Notes under the pieces: generated by a model | What the model was told of the DNA's origin: nothing | Seen by the model: only the letters and a program-made list of their open reading frames with translations | Database searches by the model: none | In this document: positions 1-9,952 of the stretch, piece by piece | How the letters are laid out: the number at the start of each line of letters is the position of its first letter | How positions within the stretch are numbered: position 1 is the stretch's first letter | Translations under genes and position numbers: made by a program | Assembly (NCBI RefSeq): GCF_900130015.1 | Contig: NZ_FQXS01000007.1 | Coordinates: forward strand, 115,376-179,375 | Reading direction: 5' to 3' | DNA: 64,000 nt | Source of the DNA: Desulfofustis glycolicus DSM 9705 | GTDB lineage: Bacteria; Desulfobacterota; Desulfobulbia; Desulfobulbales; Desulfocapsaceae

Positions 1-129
1 TGGAAACGCCTCAAACAGCGGGCTCCGACCGAGGAGTTCGTTACCGAAGGCAACCAGAGTGGTTTCGGCATCGGTCTGCTGCACGTACCGGAGCAAGGCG
101 CTCCAACCGTTGCCGGAGTGCCGGAGTGA
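1..129 (+). CDS. C-terminal end of an unidentified protein (cut by window start)
   Basis: Frame 1 is open from the first base and stops at TGA 127-129, giving a 42-residue tail that ends in GVPE. Codon third positions are mostly G or C, as in the neighbouring real genes, which supports coding. The tail is rich in Gly, Pro and charged residues and has no membrane segment or motif I recognise. It converges with the leftward gene that ends at 147. No function can be given from so short a piece. Confidence 0.45.
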   Translation, partial: WKRLKQRAPTEEFVTEGNQSGFGIGLLHVPEQGAPTVAGVPE

Positions 130-146
130 TGGCGCCGGTGCCGAGG

Positions 147-776
147 TCACAGTGGAAAGGTAAAGCCAAACAGCGCCGTGACCTCGGAGTCCCTTTTGGT
201 TATCGAGACATCAAAGTATTCGAGTGCCGCCCAGATCGGGTCCACCAGGACATAGGACAGATCATTTTCGACGGCGTATCGTTTCATCTGGTAACGGATT
301 TCGCCGATCATCCAACCGACCCCGGTGGTGACGAAAATGTCTTTTGCCGACGGGTGTTCCGTCCATGATTCCACCGCGTATTCCCAGGTTATCGAAGCCG
401 CCAGACTGAAGCCGATGCTGCCGGGTATGCCGAAGTCGCCTTCGCGGGCGCGCAGGTAGGTCTCCGAGCCCATCAGCGGATGGAGGATGTGATTGACGAA
501 ATCGCTATCGTCATCTTCCCGAGGTGACGGGTCTTTGACGGTTCGCTCAAAATTGTCGTAACTGATCGAGTGGTGGTTGAGATCCAGGATATTGATCGCA
601 GCGAATTCAACCGCCATCAGCAGAGCAGTGTACGTAACCGGAGTGGCGACATCGAGTGCTGCAGCCCGGTCCGGTTGCAGGAAGAGAAAAGGTGGCAGAC
701 ACAGTGCGATTCGTGCCGTTTGCCGCCATGAGCGCAGTTGGTGATTAAGCCGTTTTGACGGGATGCCAGCCATCAT
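147..776 (-). CDS. DUF3943-type membrane or envelope protein
   Basis: The product is 209 residues. It begins with a basic stretch and a hydrophobic segment (residues about 22-35), compatible with a signal sequence or anchor. The middle carries the pattern DFVNHILHPLMGS followed by YLRAREGDFG, which resembles the Asn-His-Pro-x-x-Gly and Ala-Arg motifs of DUF3943 proteins, envelope-associated proteins of unknown role. The C-terminus ends in an aromatic-hydrophobic strand (ALFGFTFPL), the kind of ending seen in outer-membrane barrel proteins, but no barrel is obvious. Two ATG codons in a row sit at the start. It lies 8 bp after the flavoprotein gene on the same strand, so co-transcription is likely. 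The family call is by motif memory only. Confidence 0.7.
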   Translation of the reverse strand: MMAGIPSKRLNHQLRSWRQTARIALCLPPFLFLQPDRAAALDVATPVTYTALLMAVEFAAINILDLNHHSISYDNFERTVKDPSPREDDDSDFVNHILHPLMGSETYLRAREGDFGIPGSIGFSLAASITWEYAVESWTEHPSAKDIFVTTGVGWMIGEIRYQMKRYAVENDLSYVLVDPIWAALEYFDVSITKRDSEVTALFGFTFPL

Positions 777-784
777 CGCCGCAG

Positions 785-2134
785 TCAGCTTTTTTTCAGG
801 GCCAGCCGGGCGGCGATGACAAACGGCTCCCAGACTCCGGAGAAGGGCGGGGCATAGCCGAGATCGAGATAGAGCAGATCGTCCAGTGTAAAACCGGCGT
901 GCAATGCGACTGCCAGCGGATCGATTCGTTTGCCGGCACCGGCGCCGCCGACGATCTGGGCTCCGAGCAGCCGTCCGGGACCCTGTTCCGCCAGCACCTT
1001 GACGGTCATCGGCGCGGAGCCGGGATAGTAGCGGGGCAGGGTGTGGGCCTCGACGAGTCCGGTGACGAACGGGATATTCAACTCCTTGATCTCCCGTTCG
1101 CTCAGCCCGGTCCTGGCGATTTCGGTATCCATGAACTTGGTGATTGCCGTGCCCACCACTCCGGGAAAACGGGCCTCGCCGCCGGCCAGGTTAATGCCGG
1201 CGACACGCCCCTGTTTGTTGGCGATCGTGCCGAGGGCAAAGAATACCGGGCGGCGGCCGACCAGGTGGAATGATTCGGCGCAGTCCCCGGCGGCCCAGAT
1301 AGTCGGCACCTTGGTCTGCTGACGGTCGTTGATGGCAATGGCGCCGCCGGCGCCGAGAGGGATACCGGCTTTCCCGGCCAGAGCGCTGTTCGGTCTCACC
1401 CCGAGGCCGAGCAGAAAGATGTCGGCGGCTAGAGTGGCCTGGTCGGTGATAACCCGCACAGCCCTGCCGTTAATCGTTTCGAATCCGACAACCGTTTGGC
1501 CAAGGTGCACGTTCACCCCGTGCCGCTCAAGGGCCGAGCCTACCAGGTTGGCAGGTTCTGCATCCAGAGAAGACATAACCTGGTCGCCGCGCTGGATCAG
1601 GTGTACCTGCAGGCCGCGCATGATTAGCGCTTCGGCCATTTCGATGCCGATATAACCGCCGCCGACGATTACCGCCGAGCGGGGTTTTTCTCGCTGCAAC
1701 GCCTGTTTCAGAGCGATACCGCCGGCCAGCGAATTGACATCGTGGATATTGACCGCGTCGCTGCCGGGAAGGTGCGGCCGTATCGGCGTGCTGCCGGTGG
1801 CGATCAGAAGGTGGTCGAAGTGGTGTCGCCGGGTGGTGCCGTGATCGAGATCCGCCACGAGTACCGTCTTGTTGGCAGTGTCGATCTCGATGGCTTCGTG
1901 GCGGGTGTGGACCTCGATGTCCATCTTCTCTCTGAACGTTTCGGGCGTGCGGGCGATGAGCCTGTGCTCGGAGTCGACCAGACCGGCGACGTAGTAGGGG
2001 ATGCCTCAAAGGGCATAGGACGTATAGGGGCCTTTCTCGAAGACGGAGATCCGTGTGGCCGGTGCCCGTCTCCTGAGCTGGGACGCGGCGCTCATGCCGG
2101 CCGCGTCGCCGCCGATAATCAGTACGTGTACCAT
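785..2134 (-). CDS. CoA-disulfide reductase-type flavoprotein, predicted selenoprotein (in-frame TGA = Sec43)
   Basis: If the TGA at 2008-2006 is read through, one frame encodes 449 residues. The N-terminus MVHVLIIGGDAAGMSAA is the FAD-binding Rossmann motif. It is followed by SYAL-[TGA]-GIPYYVAG, then an NAD-binding motif (VIVGGGYIGIEMAE), the second FAD site (IWAAGDCAES) and a C-terminal dimerisation domain containing DLGYAPPFSGVWEP. The family is the CoA-disulfide reductase / NADH oxidase / persulfide reductase group. Its members keep one redox cysteine in the pattern S-[FYH]-A-x-C-[AG]-[IL]-P-Y, and in S. aureus CoA-disulfide reductase this is Cys43. Here codon 43 is TGA, and both flanks stay in one frame with perfect family similarity. 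The ATG at 2134 is chosen because the Rossmann motif starts there. Selenocysteine is inferred; a TGC-to-TGA nonsense mutation is the alternative. Confidence 0.85.
1973..1990 (-). promoter_or_regulatory. SECIS-like hairpin downstream of the in-frame TGA
   Basis: In the mRNA sense the segment reads GUCGCC-GGUCU-GGUCGAC. It can pair GUCG with CGAC and CC with GG, leaving a bulged U on the 3' side and an apical GGUCU loop. Counting the U of UGA as 1, the GGUC starts at nucleotide 25. The E. coli fdhF SECIS has GGUC at 22-25 with a bulged U on the other arm. Position, loop sequence and bulge all fit a bacterial SECIS, but the stem is short and lies in GC-rich coding sequence, so chance pairing remains possible. 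Confidence 0.6.
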
Positions 2135-2338
2135 GTGATAACCAGTTGTCGAAATGCTTGATCTCGCCCGCGCTCGAGGTGAACGCAGCTCGTCTTTTCC
2201 CATATTTTCGACGCCTCGTCAATCACCGCGACCCGTCGGGCAGGCCGGCACCTTTGTTTTTGCCTCTGTTTGGTGGAGCGGGTAGAATGAGTCTGGCCGG
2301 TGAATGTTCATTCAGGCCTGGTGCCGGGGAGAATCTTT

Positions 2339-4276
2339 ATGGTGGCAGCAGACAAAGTGTCCGATTATCGCGCCGATCCGGAGATAGTCGTCGCGTATTT
2401 CCGCAAGACCGTGCCGTTCGACCAACTTGACGAAGGGGTGCTCAGGTCACTCGCCCGTCACTGCAAGCTCGATTTCTATCCGAAAGGTACACGTATCCTG
2501 ATCGCCGGGGAATCGGAAGTGAATTTTCTCTACCTGATCCAGAGCGGCGCGGTCAGTAAGTATATCGTTGATGCGCAGGGCACCGATTCGCTACAGGATC
2601 TGCGCGGCGAAGGGCAGTTCTTCGGGGCACTCGGTATTATTCAGCGCTCCCGGGCGAACGTCGATGTGAAAACCGTCGAAGACACCTTCTGCATCCTGCT
2701 GCCCAAACGGTACTTTCTCGAGTTGCTCGACACTCAGCCGCACTTTGCAGGTTACTATCTCAAGGATTTCTCCGACCAGCTGGCGCACACCGCTTATAGC
2801 GAGTTGCGTCGCGACAAATTGAAGCGGCGATCTTTCGAGGATTTACTGCTCTTTAGCAATACGGTGGGCGATATCGTTCAGAGGCAGGCGGTTACCGTCG
2901 ATGCACGAGTTACCATCCAGGCTGCCGCCGCATTGATGTCCGAGCAGCGGATCGGTTCGCTGCTCGTTCACGAATCGGGGCGTCCCGGACAGATTGTCGG
3001 AATCATTACCGACCGGGATCTACGTGTCAAGGTGGTGGCGGCGGGTCGTGCCTTAAACCGACCGGTTGCCGAGATTATGTCGAGTCCGGTACAGACGGTA
3101 CTTTCCCAAGCGTTGTGTTTCGACGTGCTGCTGCTGATGCTCAGCCGCGGTATTCGCCACCTGGCTGTTGAGCAGGGCGATCGCATTGTTGCTGTCGTCA
3201 CCTCCAGCGACATCATGTCGCTGCAGGGCAATTCCCCCTACCATCTGTTCAAGGAGATTATCAGTCAGGATCAAATCAGCGGTTTATACCCTCTGGCCCA
3301 GAAGATTCCCGACGTGGTCCGAGGCCTGCTCAAGGAGGGCGGCAAGGCAAGCCATATCACCAGGATGATCGCCATCATCAATGACCATGTCTTGTCTCGA
3401 TTGCTGACACTGCTCGAGACGGAACTCGGTTCGCCGCCGGTTGCTTATTGCTGGTTGTTGCTCGGTAGTGAAGGACGACGCGAACAGACCTTCAAGACAG
3501 ACCAGGACAATGCCCTGGTCTACGCCGATCCGCAAAACGATGCCCAGCGACTCCAGGCAAAGCATTATTTCACCGAGCTGGCCGAGCGGGCTGCCTATCA
3601 TCTGGCCAATTGCGGTTATCCGCCCTGCCCGGGAGAAGTCATGGCGGCCAGTCCTCGGTGGCGCCAGCCATATTCGGTCTGGCGCGACTATTTTACCTCG
3701 TGGGTGTGTCGCTCTGATCCACAGGAAGTGCTCAATTCCACCATTTTCTTTGATTTCAGAGCCGGTTTCGGAGAAAATCGATTGGCCGATGAACTGCGCA
3801 ACGAGCTGGTGACGCTGATCAGACGGCAGGATAGTTTTCTCTTCCACCTGGCTCGACAGGTACTGGCCGTTCGTACCCCGCTTTCCTTTTTTCGCAATTT
3901 CGTCGTCGAAAAAAACGGTGAATATAGACACCGACTCGATATCAAACGAACGGGTATTGCTCTGTATGTCGACGTCGCCCGAATCCTGGCTCTCAGATAC
4001 GGCGTCAGAGAAACCAATACGCTGGCGCGGTTAAAAGTGCTGGCCGACGAAGGTCATCTCGATCGACAGCTGGCCGGAGCTGCGGCGGACAGTTACGAAC
4101 TGCTTATGCAGCTGCGGTTGTTGCATCAACTCGGGCAGTTGGAAGAGAAAGGGCTGCCGGACAATCATATCGATCCGGCTGACCTGACCGACTTGGAGCG
4201 GCGGATGCTCAAAGAGAGTTTTCGGATTTTTGAGCGACTGCAAACGGTTTTGGAAACCATCTATCCGGCCCCCTGA
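2339..4276 (+). CDS. cNMP-binding / CBS-pair / DUF294 nucleotidyltransferase protein
   Basis: The product is 645 residues. In order it holds a cyclic-nucleotide-binding-like domain (about 15-130), two CBS motifs (about 175-300, with GIITDRDL and VVTSSDIM endings), a DUF294 nucleotidyltransferase-like domain containing GSEGRREQTFKTDQDN, and a DUF294 C-terminal helical domain. Proteins of this build are widespread and are thought to be nucleotide-sensing signal proteins, though the substrate is generally unknown. The ATG at 2339 is preferred over an in-frame ATG at 2300 because GGGGAG precedes it by about 7 bases. The DEDDh exonuclease gene follows after 29 bp on the same strand, a pairing often seen for this family. 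Confidence 0.9.
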   Translation: MVAADKVSDYRADPEIVVAYFRKTVPFDQLDEGVLRSLARHCKLDFYPKGTRILIAGESEVNFLYLIQSGAVSKYIVDAQGTDSLQDLRGEGQFFGALGIIQRSRANVDVKTVEDTFCILLPKRYFLELLDTQPHFAGYYLKDFSDQLAHTAYSELRRDKLKRRSFEDLLLFSNTVGDIVQRQAVTVDARVTIQAAAALMSEQRIGSLLVHESGRPGQIVGIITDRDLRVKVVAAGRALNRPVAEIMSSPVQTVLSQALCFDVLLLMLSRGIRHLAVEQGDRIVAVVTSSDIMSLQGNSPYHLFKEIISQDQISGLYPLAQKIPDVVRGLLKEGGKASHITRMIAIINDHVLSRLLTLLETELGSPPVAYCWLLLGSEGRREQTFKTDQDNALVYADPQNDAQRLQAKHYFTELAERAAYHLANCGYPPCPGEVMAASPRWRQPYSVWRDYFTSWVCRSDPQEVLNSTIFFDFRAGFGENRLADELRNELVTLIRRQDSFLFHLARQVLAVRTPLSFFRNFVVEKNGEYRHRLDIKRTGIALYVDVARILALRYGVRETNTLARLKVLADEGHLDRQLAGAAADSYELLMQLRLLHQLGQLEEKGLPDNHIDPADLTDLERRMLKESFRIFERLQTVLETIYPAP

Positions 4277-4305
4277 CTGCGCCCGGCGGGTCGAGGTATC
4301 GTCAG

Positions 4306-5001
4306 ATGTACTGGCTCAACCCACGTAACTGGTTTCGTCGAGCACACCCGCTGATCGTTGAAAACCGTCGATATTTCAGCAGTTTTTCCCGGTACATACG
4401 ACTCGCAGACTGCTCGTTCGTGGCGTTTGATACCGAGCTGACCGGACTTGATCGCCGCAAAGACGAGATAATCTCCATCGGAGCGGTGCGGATCACCAAT
4501 CTGCAGATCGATCTCGGTGACACCTTTTATCAGGTGGTCCGCCCGAAGGCTTTGGCGCGTACCGGTTCGACGGTTATCCACCGGTTGGCGCCGGGTGAGT
4601 TGTCGATGGCCCCGGCCTTTGAAGCCGTTTTGCCCGATTTCTTGCGTTTCATCGGCACCTCTCTCATTGTCGGACATCATATCGACCTTGATATGCATTT
4701 CCTCAACCGGGCCACCTGGGACCACCTGGGCGGCGTTCTCGCCAACCCCGGTATTGATACGATGCGACTTGCCCAGGGGTACAGTCGGTGGCACCAAAGC
4801 TATCTGTTTCAGCAAAGTACCATGGAGAGCTATCGACTTGCAGATTTGAGCAGACGTTTCGGCCTGCCGAGTTACAGCTCGCACAATGCCTTCGAGGATG
4901 CGGTGCAGTCTGCTTGCCTGTTCTTGCTGCTGATCAAAAAACTCCGCGCCGGCGGTATCGAAGATCTTAATGATCTTTATAAGATCGGCTATTCTCGTTG
5001 A
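4306..5001 (+). CDS. DEDDh 3'-5' exonuclease (DNA polymerase III epsilon-like)
   Basis: The product is 231 residues with an RNase T / epsilon-type exonuclease fold. Exo I is FVAFDTELTGLD, with the metal-binding Asp and Glu. Exo II is near VGHHIDLDMHFL. Exo III is the SSHNAFEDA segment, with the His and Asp of the DEDDh group. These enzymes remove nucleotides from 3' ends of DNA or RNA. There is no clamp-binding or polymerase part, so this is a stand-alone nuclease rather than DnaQ itself. It follows the cNMP/CBS/DUF294 gene closely and both probably share one transcript. Repeat copy A begins 18 bp after its stop. Confidence 0.88.
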   Translation: MYWLNPRNWFRRAHPLIVENRRYFSSFSRYIRLADCSFVAFDTELTGLDRRKDEIISIGAVRITNLQIDLGDTFYQVVRPKALARTGSTVIHRLAPGELSMAPAFEAVLPDFLRFIGTSLIVGHHIDLDMHFLNRATWDHLGGVLANPGIDTMRLAQGYSRWHQSYLFQQSTMESYRLADLSRRFGLPSYSSHNAFEDAVQSACLFLLLIKKLRAGGIEDLNDLYKIGYSR

Positions 5002-5018
5002 TCTGTCCTAACAGCTAG

Positions 5019-5257
5019 CTCCCCGGGCTGGCCGGTCCTGCCGGAGGCTGCATCGCGAAGGCCCGGCGGGCTGGAGAATCAGGCCCGTAGGGCTGCGGAC
5101 AGGACGTCCGCAGCCGGCGGCCAGGCCATGGATGGCCTGTCTGCCGGCCTCGGAAGCCAGTCGATCAGGCCGCAGCGCAGCAGTCGGAGGCAGGACCGGT
5201 CAGCCTTTCCGACCATAAGCCGATTATCATGTTCCGTCGTGATTCTCTATCTCATCA
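5019..5257 (+). repeat. Dispersed GC-rich repeat, copy A
   Basis: About 230 bp that match segments at 31050-31272 (inverted) and 42515-42732 (same orientation). Shared blocks include CTCCCCGGGCTGG, GGAGGCTGCATCGCG, the near-palindrome CAGGCCATGGATGGCCTG, GATCAGGCCGCA and a closing GATT/TTTCATG part. Copy A alone has a perfect hairpin, GCTGCGGAC and GTCCGCAGC around AGGAC, near 5094-5116. It lies between two convergent genes. A short frame starting at the shared ATGGATGGCC stays open here but is closed early in copy C, so I treat the element as non-coding. Confidence 0.8.
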
Positions 5258-5276
5258 GGGGAGTAGAGGGAAGGGG

Positions 5277-7697
5277 TTACAACATGAGGTTTTTCAGGCT
5301 ACGCCCAGTGGGCATCGTCTGTTCCAGATCGTACCGCTCAATCTTGCGACGTAGGGTATCTTTCGATATTCCTAGTTCCCGGCAGGTAATCATCTTGCGC
5401 CATTTGTTCCGCTGCAATGAACCGAGAATCGCTTCCTTCTCAATCTCTTCAAGGGTCATACCCGGCAGAGAGGCGATCGCCGACTGACCGTTTTCGGTAT
5501 GTTCCGGATGGAATGATTCGGGCAGGTGATGTTCCTGGATGAATCCGCCCGGACAGAGGATGAAGGCGTATTCGATGATATTTTCCAGCTCCCTGATATT
5601 GCCGGGGAAGCCGTGGTGCATCAGAACGGACATGACGCTGTCGCTGATACCGGCAATGTCTTTTTTCTTTTCAGCGCGAAAACGATCGACGAAATGATCG
5701 ATCAGCAGCGGAATGTCTTCCCGGCGTTCGCGCAGTGGTGGCAGGTTGATGTTTACTACATTGAGACGATAGTAGAGATCGTCACGAAACGTCCCTTCTT
5801 CAACGGCCTTTCTCAGGTCCCTGTTGGTCGCCGCAATAACCCTGATATCGACCTTGATCGAGTCGTTTGCACCGAGCGGCTCGTAGACGCGCTCTTCCAG
5901 GACCCGCAATAGCTTGACCTGCAGCGAGTGCGGGATGTCGCCGATTTCATCGAGAAATATTGTGCCACCGTCGGCCGCGGCAAAGCGCCCTTCACGGTCT
6001 TTCCGCGCATCGGTGAAGGCGCCGGAGCGATAGCCGAACAGCTCCGATTCGAGCAGGGTTTCAGGGATGGCACCGCAGTTCACCGAAACGAACGGCTTAT
6101 CCTTGCGGGTTGAGGCGTTGACGATCGCCTCGGCCATGACGCCTTTCCCGGTACCGCTTTCACCCAGGATTAGTATGGTGCTGTCGCTGGTGGCAATGTC
6201 CGGCAGGATCTGGAAATAGCGCTGCATCGCCGGGCTTTTGCTGATGATCTCGTCAAAGGTGTAGCGCTGCATCAGTTGTTTACGCAGCGTTTCCTCGACG
6301 GATAGATCGCGGAAAGTTTCCACCCCGCCGATTACGTTGCCGACTACGTCGACCAGCGGTGAGGCGCTGATGCTGATCGATTTGTTTTTGCCGTCGGCAT
6401 CGATGATGGTAATCGACCGGTTGGTAACCGGTCGCCCTTTGTAGAGGCTTTCGGCGACGGCGCAGTTCTTGCCGCAGATCGATGAGTGAAAGACATCGCT
6501 GCAATAACTGCCGATGGCGTCCTCGCGTTCCCAGCCGGTGATGATTTCGGCCGCGAGATTGAACGAGGTGATTTTCCAATTTCTGTCGACGGTGAAGACG
6601 CCGTCGGCGATCGAATCGAGAATGAGACGATTTTGCAGCGCGTCCGTATTGTCCTTGAAGGTCTGGACGCAGCCGATGGCTTGGCCGTCGGCGTCGAGCA
6701 TCGGCGTGATCGATACCGAGATGGGCAGGTTGTAGCCGTCCTTGTCGGTGACGTAACCGTCCTGGTCGATGATGTTGCACGGTTCGCCCTTTTTGTCGAT
6801 CAGCGGGCAGGCGGACACGCCGTCGGCGGCGAAAAAGAGTTCGTCGCAGGGGCGGCCGACCACGTCCGTCTCGGTCCAGCCGGTGATGTTGTGCGCCCCC
6901 CTGTTGAACGAGGTGATGACTCCATGTTTATCAAAGGTGACGACCCCTTCGGCAACTGCATTGACGATCAGATCACTCTTGATCGTCTCGCTGATGTCGC
7001 GAAATGATTCGACGCCGCCGATAATCCGGTTTTCGGCATCGATCAGCGGTGAGGCGCTGATACTGGCCGGGAAAGTGGTGCCGTCCTTGCGCACCATATA
7101 GACATCGCGGTCATGAAAAATCCGGCAGTTTTTCATGATGCTGGAGGCAACGGCACAGGCATGGCCGCAAATATTGGATTTGAAAATGACCTTGCAGGGC
7201 CGGCCGAGCACTTCCTTCTGTGTCCATCCGGTCATCAACTCGGCAGCGGCGTTGAACGAGCTGATTTTCATATCCTCGTCGACGGTGAATACCCCGTCGG
7301 CGATGCTGTTGAGCGCTAGTGTCCTGGTGGTGACCGTTGTCGAACGGTCGATCAGGCCGATATAGACGCCGAGCAGAGAGCCATCCCGGGCGGGCATGTG
7401 GATGATGCGAACCTCGAGTCCGTCTTTTTGCCCGGGATGATAGTCGGCCAGCAGCAGTTGTTCGTCGGTCTCCTTGTGGAGCGGTTTGCAGAGGTGCTCA
7501 TGGAGGGGACGGAAGCGATGATCGGCAGCGATGACCTCCACCAAACCGGCTTGCAGCAGATCCTCCCGGTCAACGCCGATGATGGCCGCCGCCTGCTGGT
7601 TACAGGACGTGACAATCAGGTTGGTATCGACCGTCAGGTAGCCGATATCAGGTCCTTTCAGTCGTAGCCTGGGGTGTTTGATGAGCGTGCTTTCCAT
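5277..7697 (-). CDS. Sigma-54-dependent transcriptional activator with four PAS domains
   Basis: The product is 806 residues. Four PAS domains occupy about 15-112, 128-238, 243-352 and 358-470. An AAA+ sigma-54 interaction domain follows (about 485-715) with Walker A GESGTGKG at 512-519, the sigma-54 contact loop GAFTDA and Walker [13 protein letters not shown] Fis-type helix-turn-helix ends the protein ([16 protein letters not shown]). PAS2 and PAS4 share a cysteine pattern C-x8-C-x3-C, and PAS3 keeps a partial version, suggesting a metal or redox cofactor. There is no receiver domain, so the PAS domains are presumably the signal input. It is transcribed alone, and its target genes cannot be told from the window; the adjacent pst genes are normally PhoB-controlled. 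Confidence 0.95.
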   Translation of the reverse strand: MESTLIKHPRLRLKGPDIGYLTVDTNLIVTSCNQQAAAIIGVDREDLLQAGLVEVIAADHRFRPLHEHLCKPLHKETDEQLLLADYHPGQKDGLEVRIIHMPARDGSLLGVYIGLIDRSTTVTTRTLALNSIADGVFTVDEDMKISSFNAAAELMTGWTQKEVLGRPCKVIFKSNICGHACAVASSIMKNCRIFHDRDVYMVRKDGTTFPASISASPLIDAENRIIGGVESFRDISETIKSDLIVNAVAEGVVTFDKHGVITSFNRGAHNITGWTETDVVGRPCDELFFAADGVSACPLIDKKGEPCNIIDQDGYVTDKDGYNLPISVSITPMLDADGQAIGCVQTFKDNTDALQNRLILDSIADGVFTVDRNWKITSFNLAAEIITGWEREDAIGSYCSDVFHSSICGKNCAVAESLYKGRPVTNRSITIIDADGKNKSISISASPLVDVVGNVIGGVETFRDLSVEETLRKQLMQRYTFDEIISKSPAMQRYFQILPDIATSDSTILILGESGTGKGVMAEAIVNASTRKDKPFVSVNCGAIPETLLESELFGYRSGAFTDARKDREGRFAAADGGTIFLDEIGDIPHSLQVKLLRVLEERVYEPLGANDSIKVDIRVIAATNRDLRKAVEEGTFRDDLYYRLNVVNINLPPLRERREDIPLLIDHFVDRFRAEKKKDIAGISDSVMSVLMHHGFPGNIRELENIIEYAFILCPGGFIQEHHLPESFHPEHTENGQSAIASLPGMTLEEIEKEAILGSLQRNKWRKMITCRELGISKDTLRRKIERYDLEQTMPTGRSLKNLML

Positions 7698-7848
7698 GAT
7701 GATGTTCCGGATGTTTCTATCTCAGTTCATCACCTATTATACGGTCAAGCGGGTTCGGGCGCAATGCAGCGGGGTACGATTTTCCGGGAATAAGCGAGCG
7801 GAAAGACTACCTGACCGGGGGGTGGTGCAGAACGCACGAGACGGCCGA

Positions 7849-8757
7849 TCAGCCGAAGCGGCCGGTGATATAATCCTCGGTCAACCGATGTTTCGGGTTG
7901 GTGAAAATGTGCTCCGTGGCACCGACTTCAACGAGGTTGCCGAGGTGGAAATAGGCGGTCCGTTGGGAAACGCGGGACGCCTGCTGCATCGCGTGGGTGA
8001 CGATAACGATTGAATACTGGGTGCGCAATTCGGCGATCAACTCCTCGATTTTGGCGGTGGCGATCGGGTCGAGGGCCGAACACGGTTCGTCCATCAGGAT
8101 GACCTCCGGACTGACGGCGATCGCCCGGGCAATGCAGAGTCGCTGCTGCTGTCCGCCGGACAGTCCGGTGCCCGGTTCGGCGAGACGGTCTTTTACTTCC
8201 GTCCAGAGGCCGGCTTTTTTTAAAGAGGTCTCGACGACTTCGTCCAGTTCCGCCTTGTTTCGGGTCAGGCCGTGGATCTTCGGACCGTAGGCGATATTGT
8301 CGTAGATCGACTTCGGGAAGGGATTTGGTTTCTGGAAGACCATGCCGACTCGGGCGCGCAGGGGAACGACGTCGACACTGGCATCATAGATGTTCATGTC
8401 GTCCAGGCGGATTTCACCGCTAACCCGGCAGCTCGACACCGTATCGTTCATCCGGTTCAGGCACCGCAAAAAGGTTGATTTACCGCAGCCGGACGGGCCG
8501 ATCATCGCCAGCACTTCGTTGCCGGCGACGTCGATACTGACGTCTTTGATGGCGCAGCTTTCTCCGTAGTGAACGAACACGTCGCGGCAGGTCATACGCG
8601 GCTTTTCGACAAACGGATTGCCGACGGTTTTTTCGAGTGGGGTATCCAGCTTGGTAACTGCCATGGTGTCTCTCTGTCCGGTAATTGCCGGAAAGGCCGG
8701 CTGCGTGATAACGTCCGTTACGGTGTTCATGGTGTCTGCCGGTGATGAATCGCTCAT
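7849..8757 (-). CDS. pstB: Phosphate ABC transporter ATP-binding protein PstB
   Basis: The product is 302 residues with Walker [10 protein letters not shown] (87-95), the Q-loop near [10 protein letters not shown], the ABC signature LSGGQQQRL and Walker [13 protein letters not shown]. It powers phosphate import through PstC-PstA at the inner membrane. The family is usually about 250-270 residues. The extra N-terminal 31 residues look unstructured, and an in-frame ATG at 8664 would give 271 residues, so the true start may be there. It is the last gene of the leftward pho/pst operon, 73 bp after pstS. Confidence 0.95.
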   Translation of the reverse strand: MSDSSPADTMNTVTDVITQPAFPAITGQRDTMAVTKLDTPLEKTVGNPFVEKPRMTCRDVFVHYGESCAIKDVSIDVAGNEVLAMIGPSGCGKSTFLRCLNRMNDTVSSCRVSGEIRLDDMNIYDASVDVVPLRARVGMVFQKPNPFPKSIYDNIAYGPKIHGLTRNKAELDEVVETSLKKAGLWTEVKDRLAEPGTGLSGGQQQRLCIARAIAVSPEVILMDEPCSALDPIATAKIEELIAELRTQYSIVIVTHAMQQASRVSQRTAYFHLGNLVEVGATEHIFTNPKHRLTEDYITGRFG

Positions 8758-8830
8758 TTCGGGAAAGTGCCGCTCCGACCACCAGGCTGGTGATCGGAGC
8801 GGTGTGCTGGTTCTGAATGGGACAAACGAC

Positions 8831-9874
8831 TTATTTCATTGCCATCGGCTTCAGTTCTTTGACGTCGGCGGCAAACTGGGCGCGTTCTGCATCAGGCATC
8901 GGAATCATACCCTTGTCGGCAAGGTAACCCTCCGGCCCCCAGGCCTTCTCGCTGGTGAATTCGGCCAGGTATTCGGTAATGCCCGGAATAGTGCCGACAT
9001 GAGCCTTCTTGACGTAGAAGAACAGCGGGCGGGATACCGGATATTTACCGGCAGCAATGTTCTCAAACGTCGGTGCCTCGCCTTCGACCATAGAGCCCTG
9101 GATAACATCAGCGTTCTGGTCGAGGAAGGAAAAGCCGAAAATGCCGAAGGCGTCCGGGTTGGCCTGCAGTTTCTGCACGATCAGGTTGTCATTTTCGCCG
9201 GCTTCGACATAGGCGCCGTCTTCGCGAATGCTCTGGGTTGCCGCTTTGTGGGCGTTTTTATCCGTTTTCTTCAGTTCTTTGATAGCTTCAAACTCTCCGG
9301 CAGCTTCTTCCATGACCAATTCGACGAAAGCGTCCCGGGTCCCCGATGTGGGGGGCGGGCCGAGTACTTCGATTGCCACGGCGGGCAGCTCCGGGTTGAC
9401 GTCCTGCCAGGTCTTGTAGGGATTCGGTACGAGCTTCCCGTCACTGTTTGGAACGTCCTTGGCCAGGGCCAGAAAGATGTCCTTGCGGGTCAGATTCATC
9501 TGCGGTGCCGTCTTGTCATTGGCGAGCACGATGCCGTCATAACCGATCTTGACTTCGACGATGTCGGTGACGCCGTTGGCGGCGCACTGCTCCTGCTCGG
9601 ATTTCTTGATCGTCCGTGAAGCATTGGTGATGTCCGGGTGTTCGACACCGACGCCGGCGCAGAAGAGCTTCAGGCCGCCGCCCGAGCCGGTGGATTCGAT
9701 TTTCGGGGTCTTGAACTGGGAGGTCTTGCCGAATTGTTCAGCGACGACGGTGGCAAACGGATACACCGTCGATGAGCCGACAATGGCGATGTAGTCACGA
9801 TTAGCCTGGGCCGGCGAGGTCATCGCCGTTACTGCCAGCAGGGCACCTGCGGCAATCAGTCCTGTTACTTTCAT
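8831..9874 (-). CDS. pstS: Periplasmic phosphate-binding protein PstS
   Basis: The product is 347 residues with a clear Sec signal peptide (hydrophobic residues 4-17, probable cleavage after AQA). Phosphate-binding motifs of the family are visible: GSSTVYPF near the mature N-terminus, [12 protein letters not shown], and PTSGTRD. It captures phosphate in the periplasm and delivers it to PstC-PstA. AGGAGAAC lies just before the ATG. The gene sits between pstA and pstB, not at the head of the operon as is usual. A 78-bp gap before it leaves room for a separate promoter, but I could not pick out a convincing pho box. Confidence 0.95.
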   Translation of the reverse strand: MKVTGLIAAGALLAVTAMTSPAQANRDYIAIVGSSTVYPFATVVAEQFGKTSQFKTPKIESTGSGGGLKLFCAGVGVEHPDITNASRTIKKSEQEQCAANGVTDIVEVKIGYDGIVLANDKTAPQMNLTRKDIFLALAKDVPNSDGKLVPNPYKTWQDVNPELPAVAIEVLGPPPTSGTRDAFVELVMEEAAGEFEAIKELKKTDKNAHKAATQSIREDGAYVEAGENDNLIVQKLQANPDAFGIFGFSFLDQNADVIQGSMVEGEAPTFENIAAGKYPVSRPLFFYVKKAHVGTIPGITEYLAEFTSEKAWGPEGYLADKGMIPMPDAERAQFAADVKELKPMAMK

Positions 9875-9952
9875 ACTGTTCTCCTTTTTTTGCTACGTGA
9901 TGTGTTGTTTGTTGCCTGTCTGATCGATATGATCAGATTAAAAATCAATTTG

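Noticed and set aside
2006..2222. A frameshift or split gene for the flavoprotein
   Set aside because: Both halves are in exactly the same frame, separated only by TGA, so no frameshift is needed.
5128..5487. Rightward 119-codon frame starting in repeat copy A
   Set aside because: Only the part inside the repeat is shared with copy B, copy C has an early stop, and the rest is antisense to the sigma-54 activator gene.
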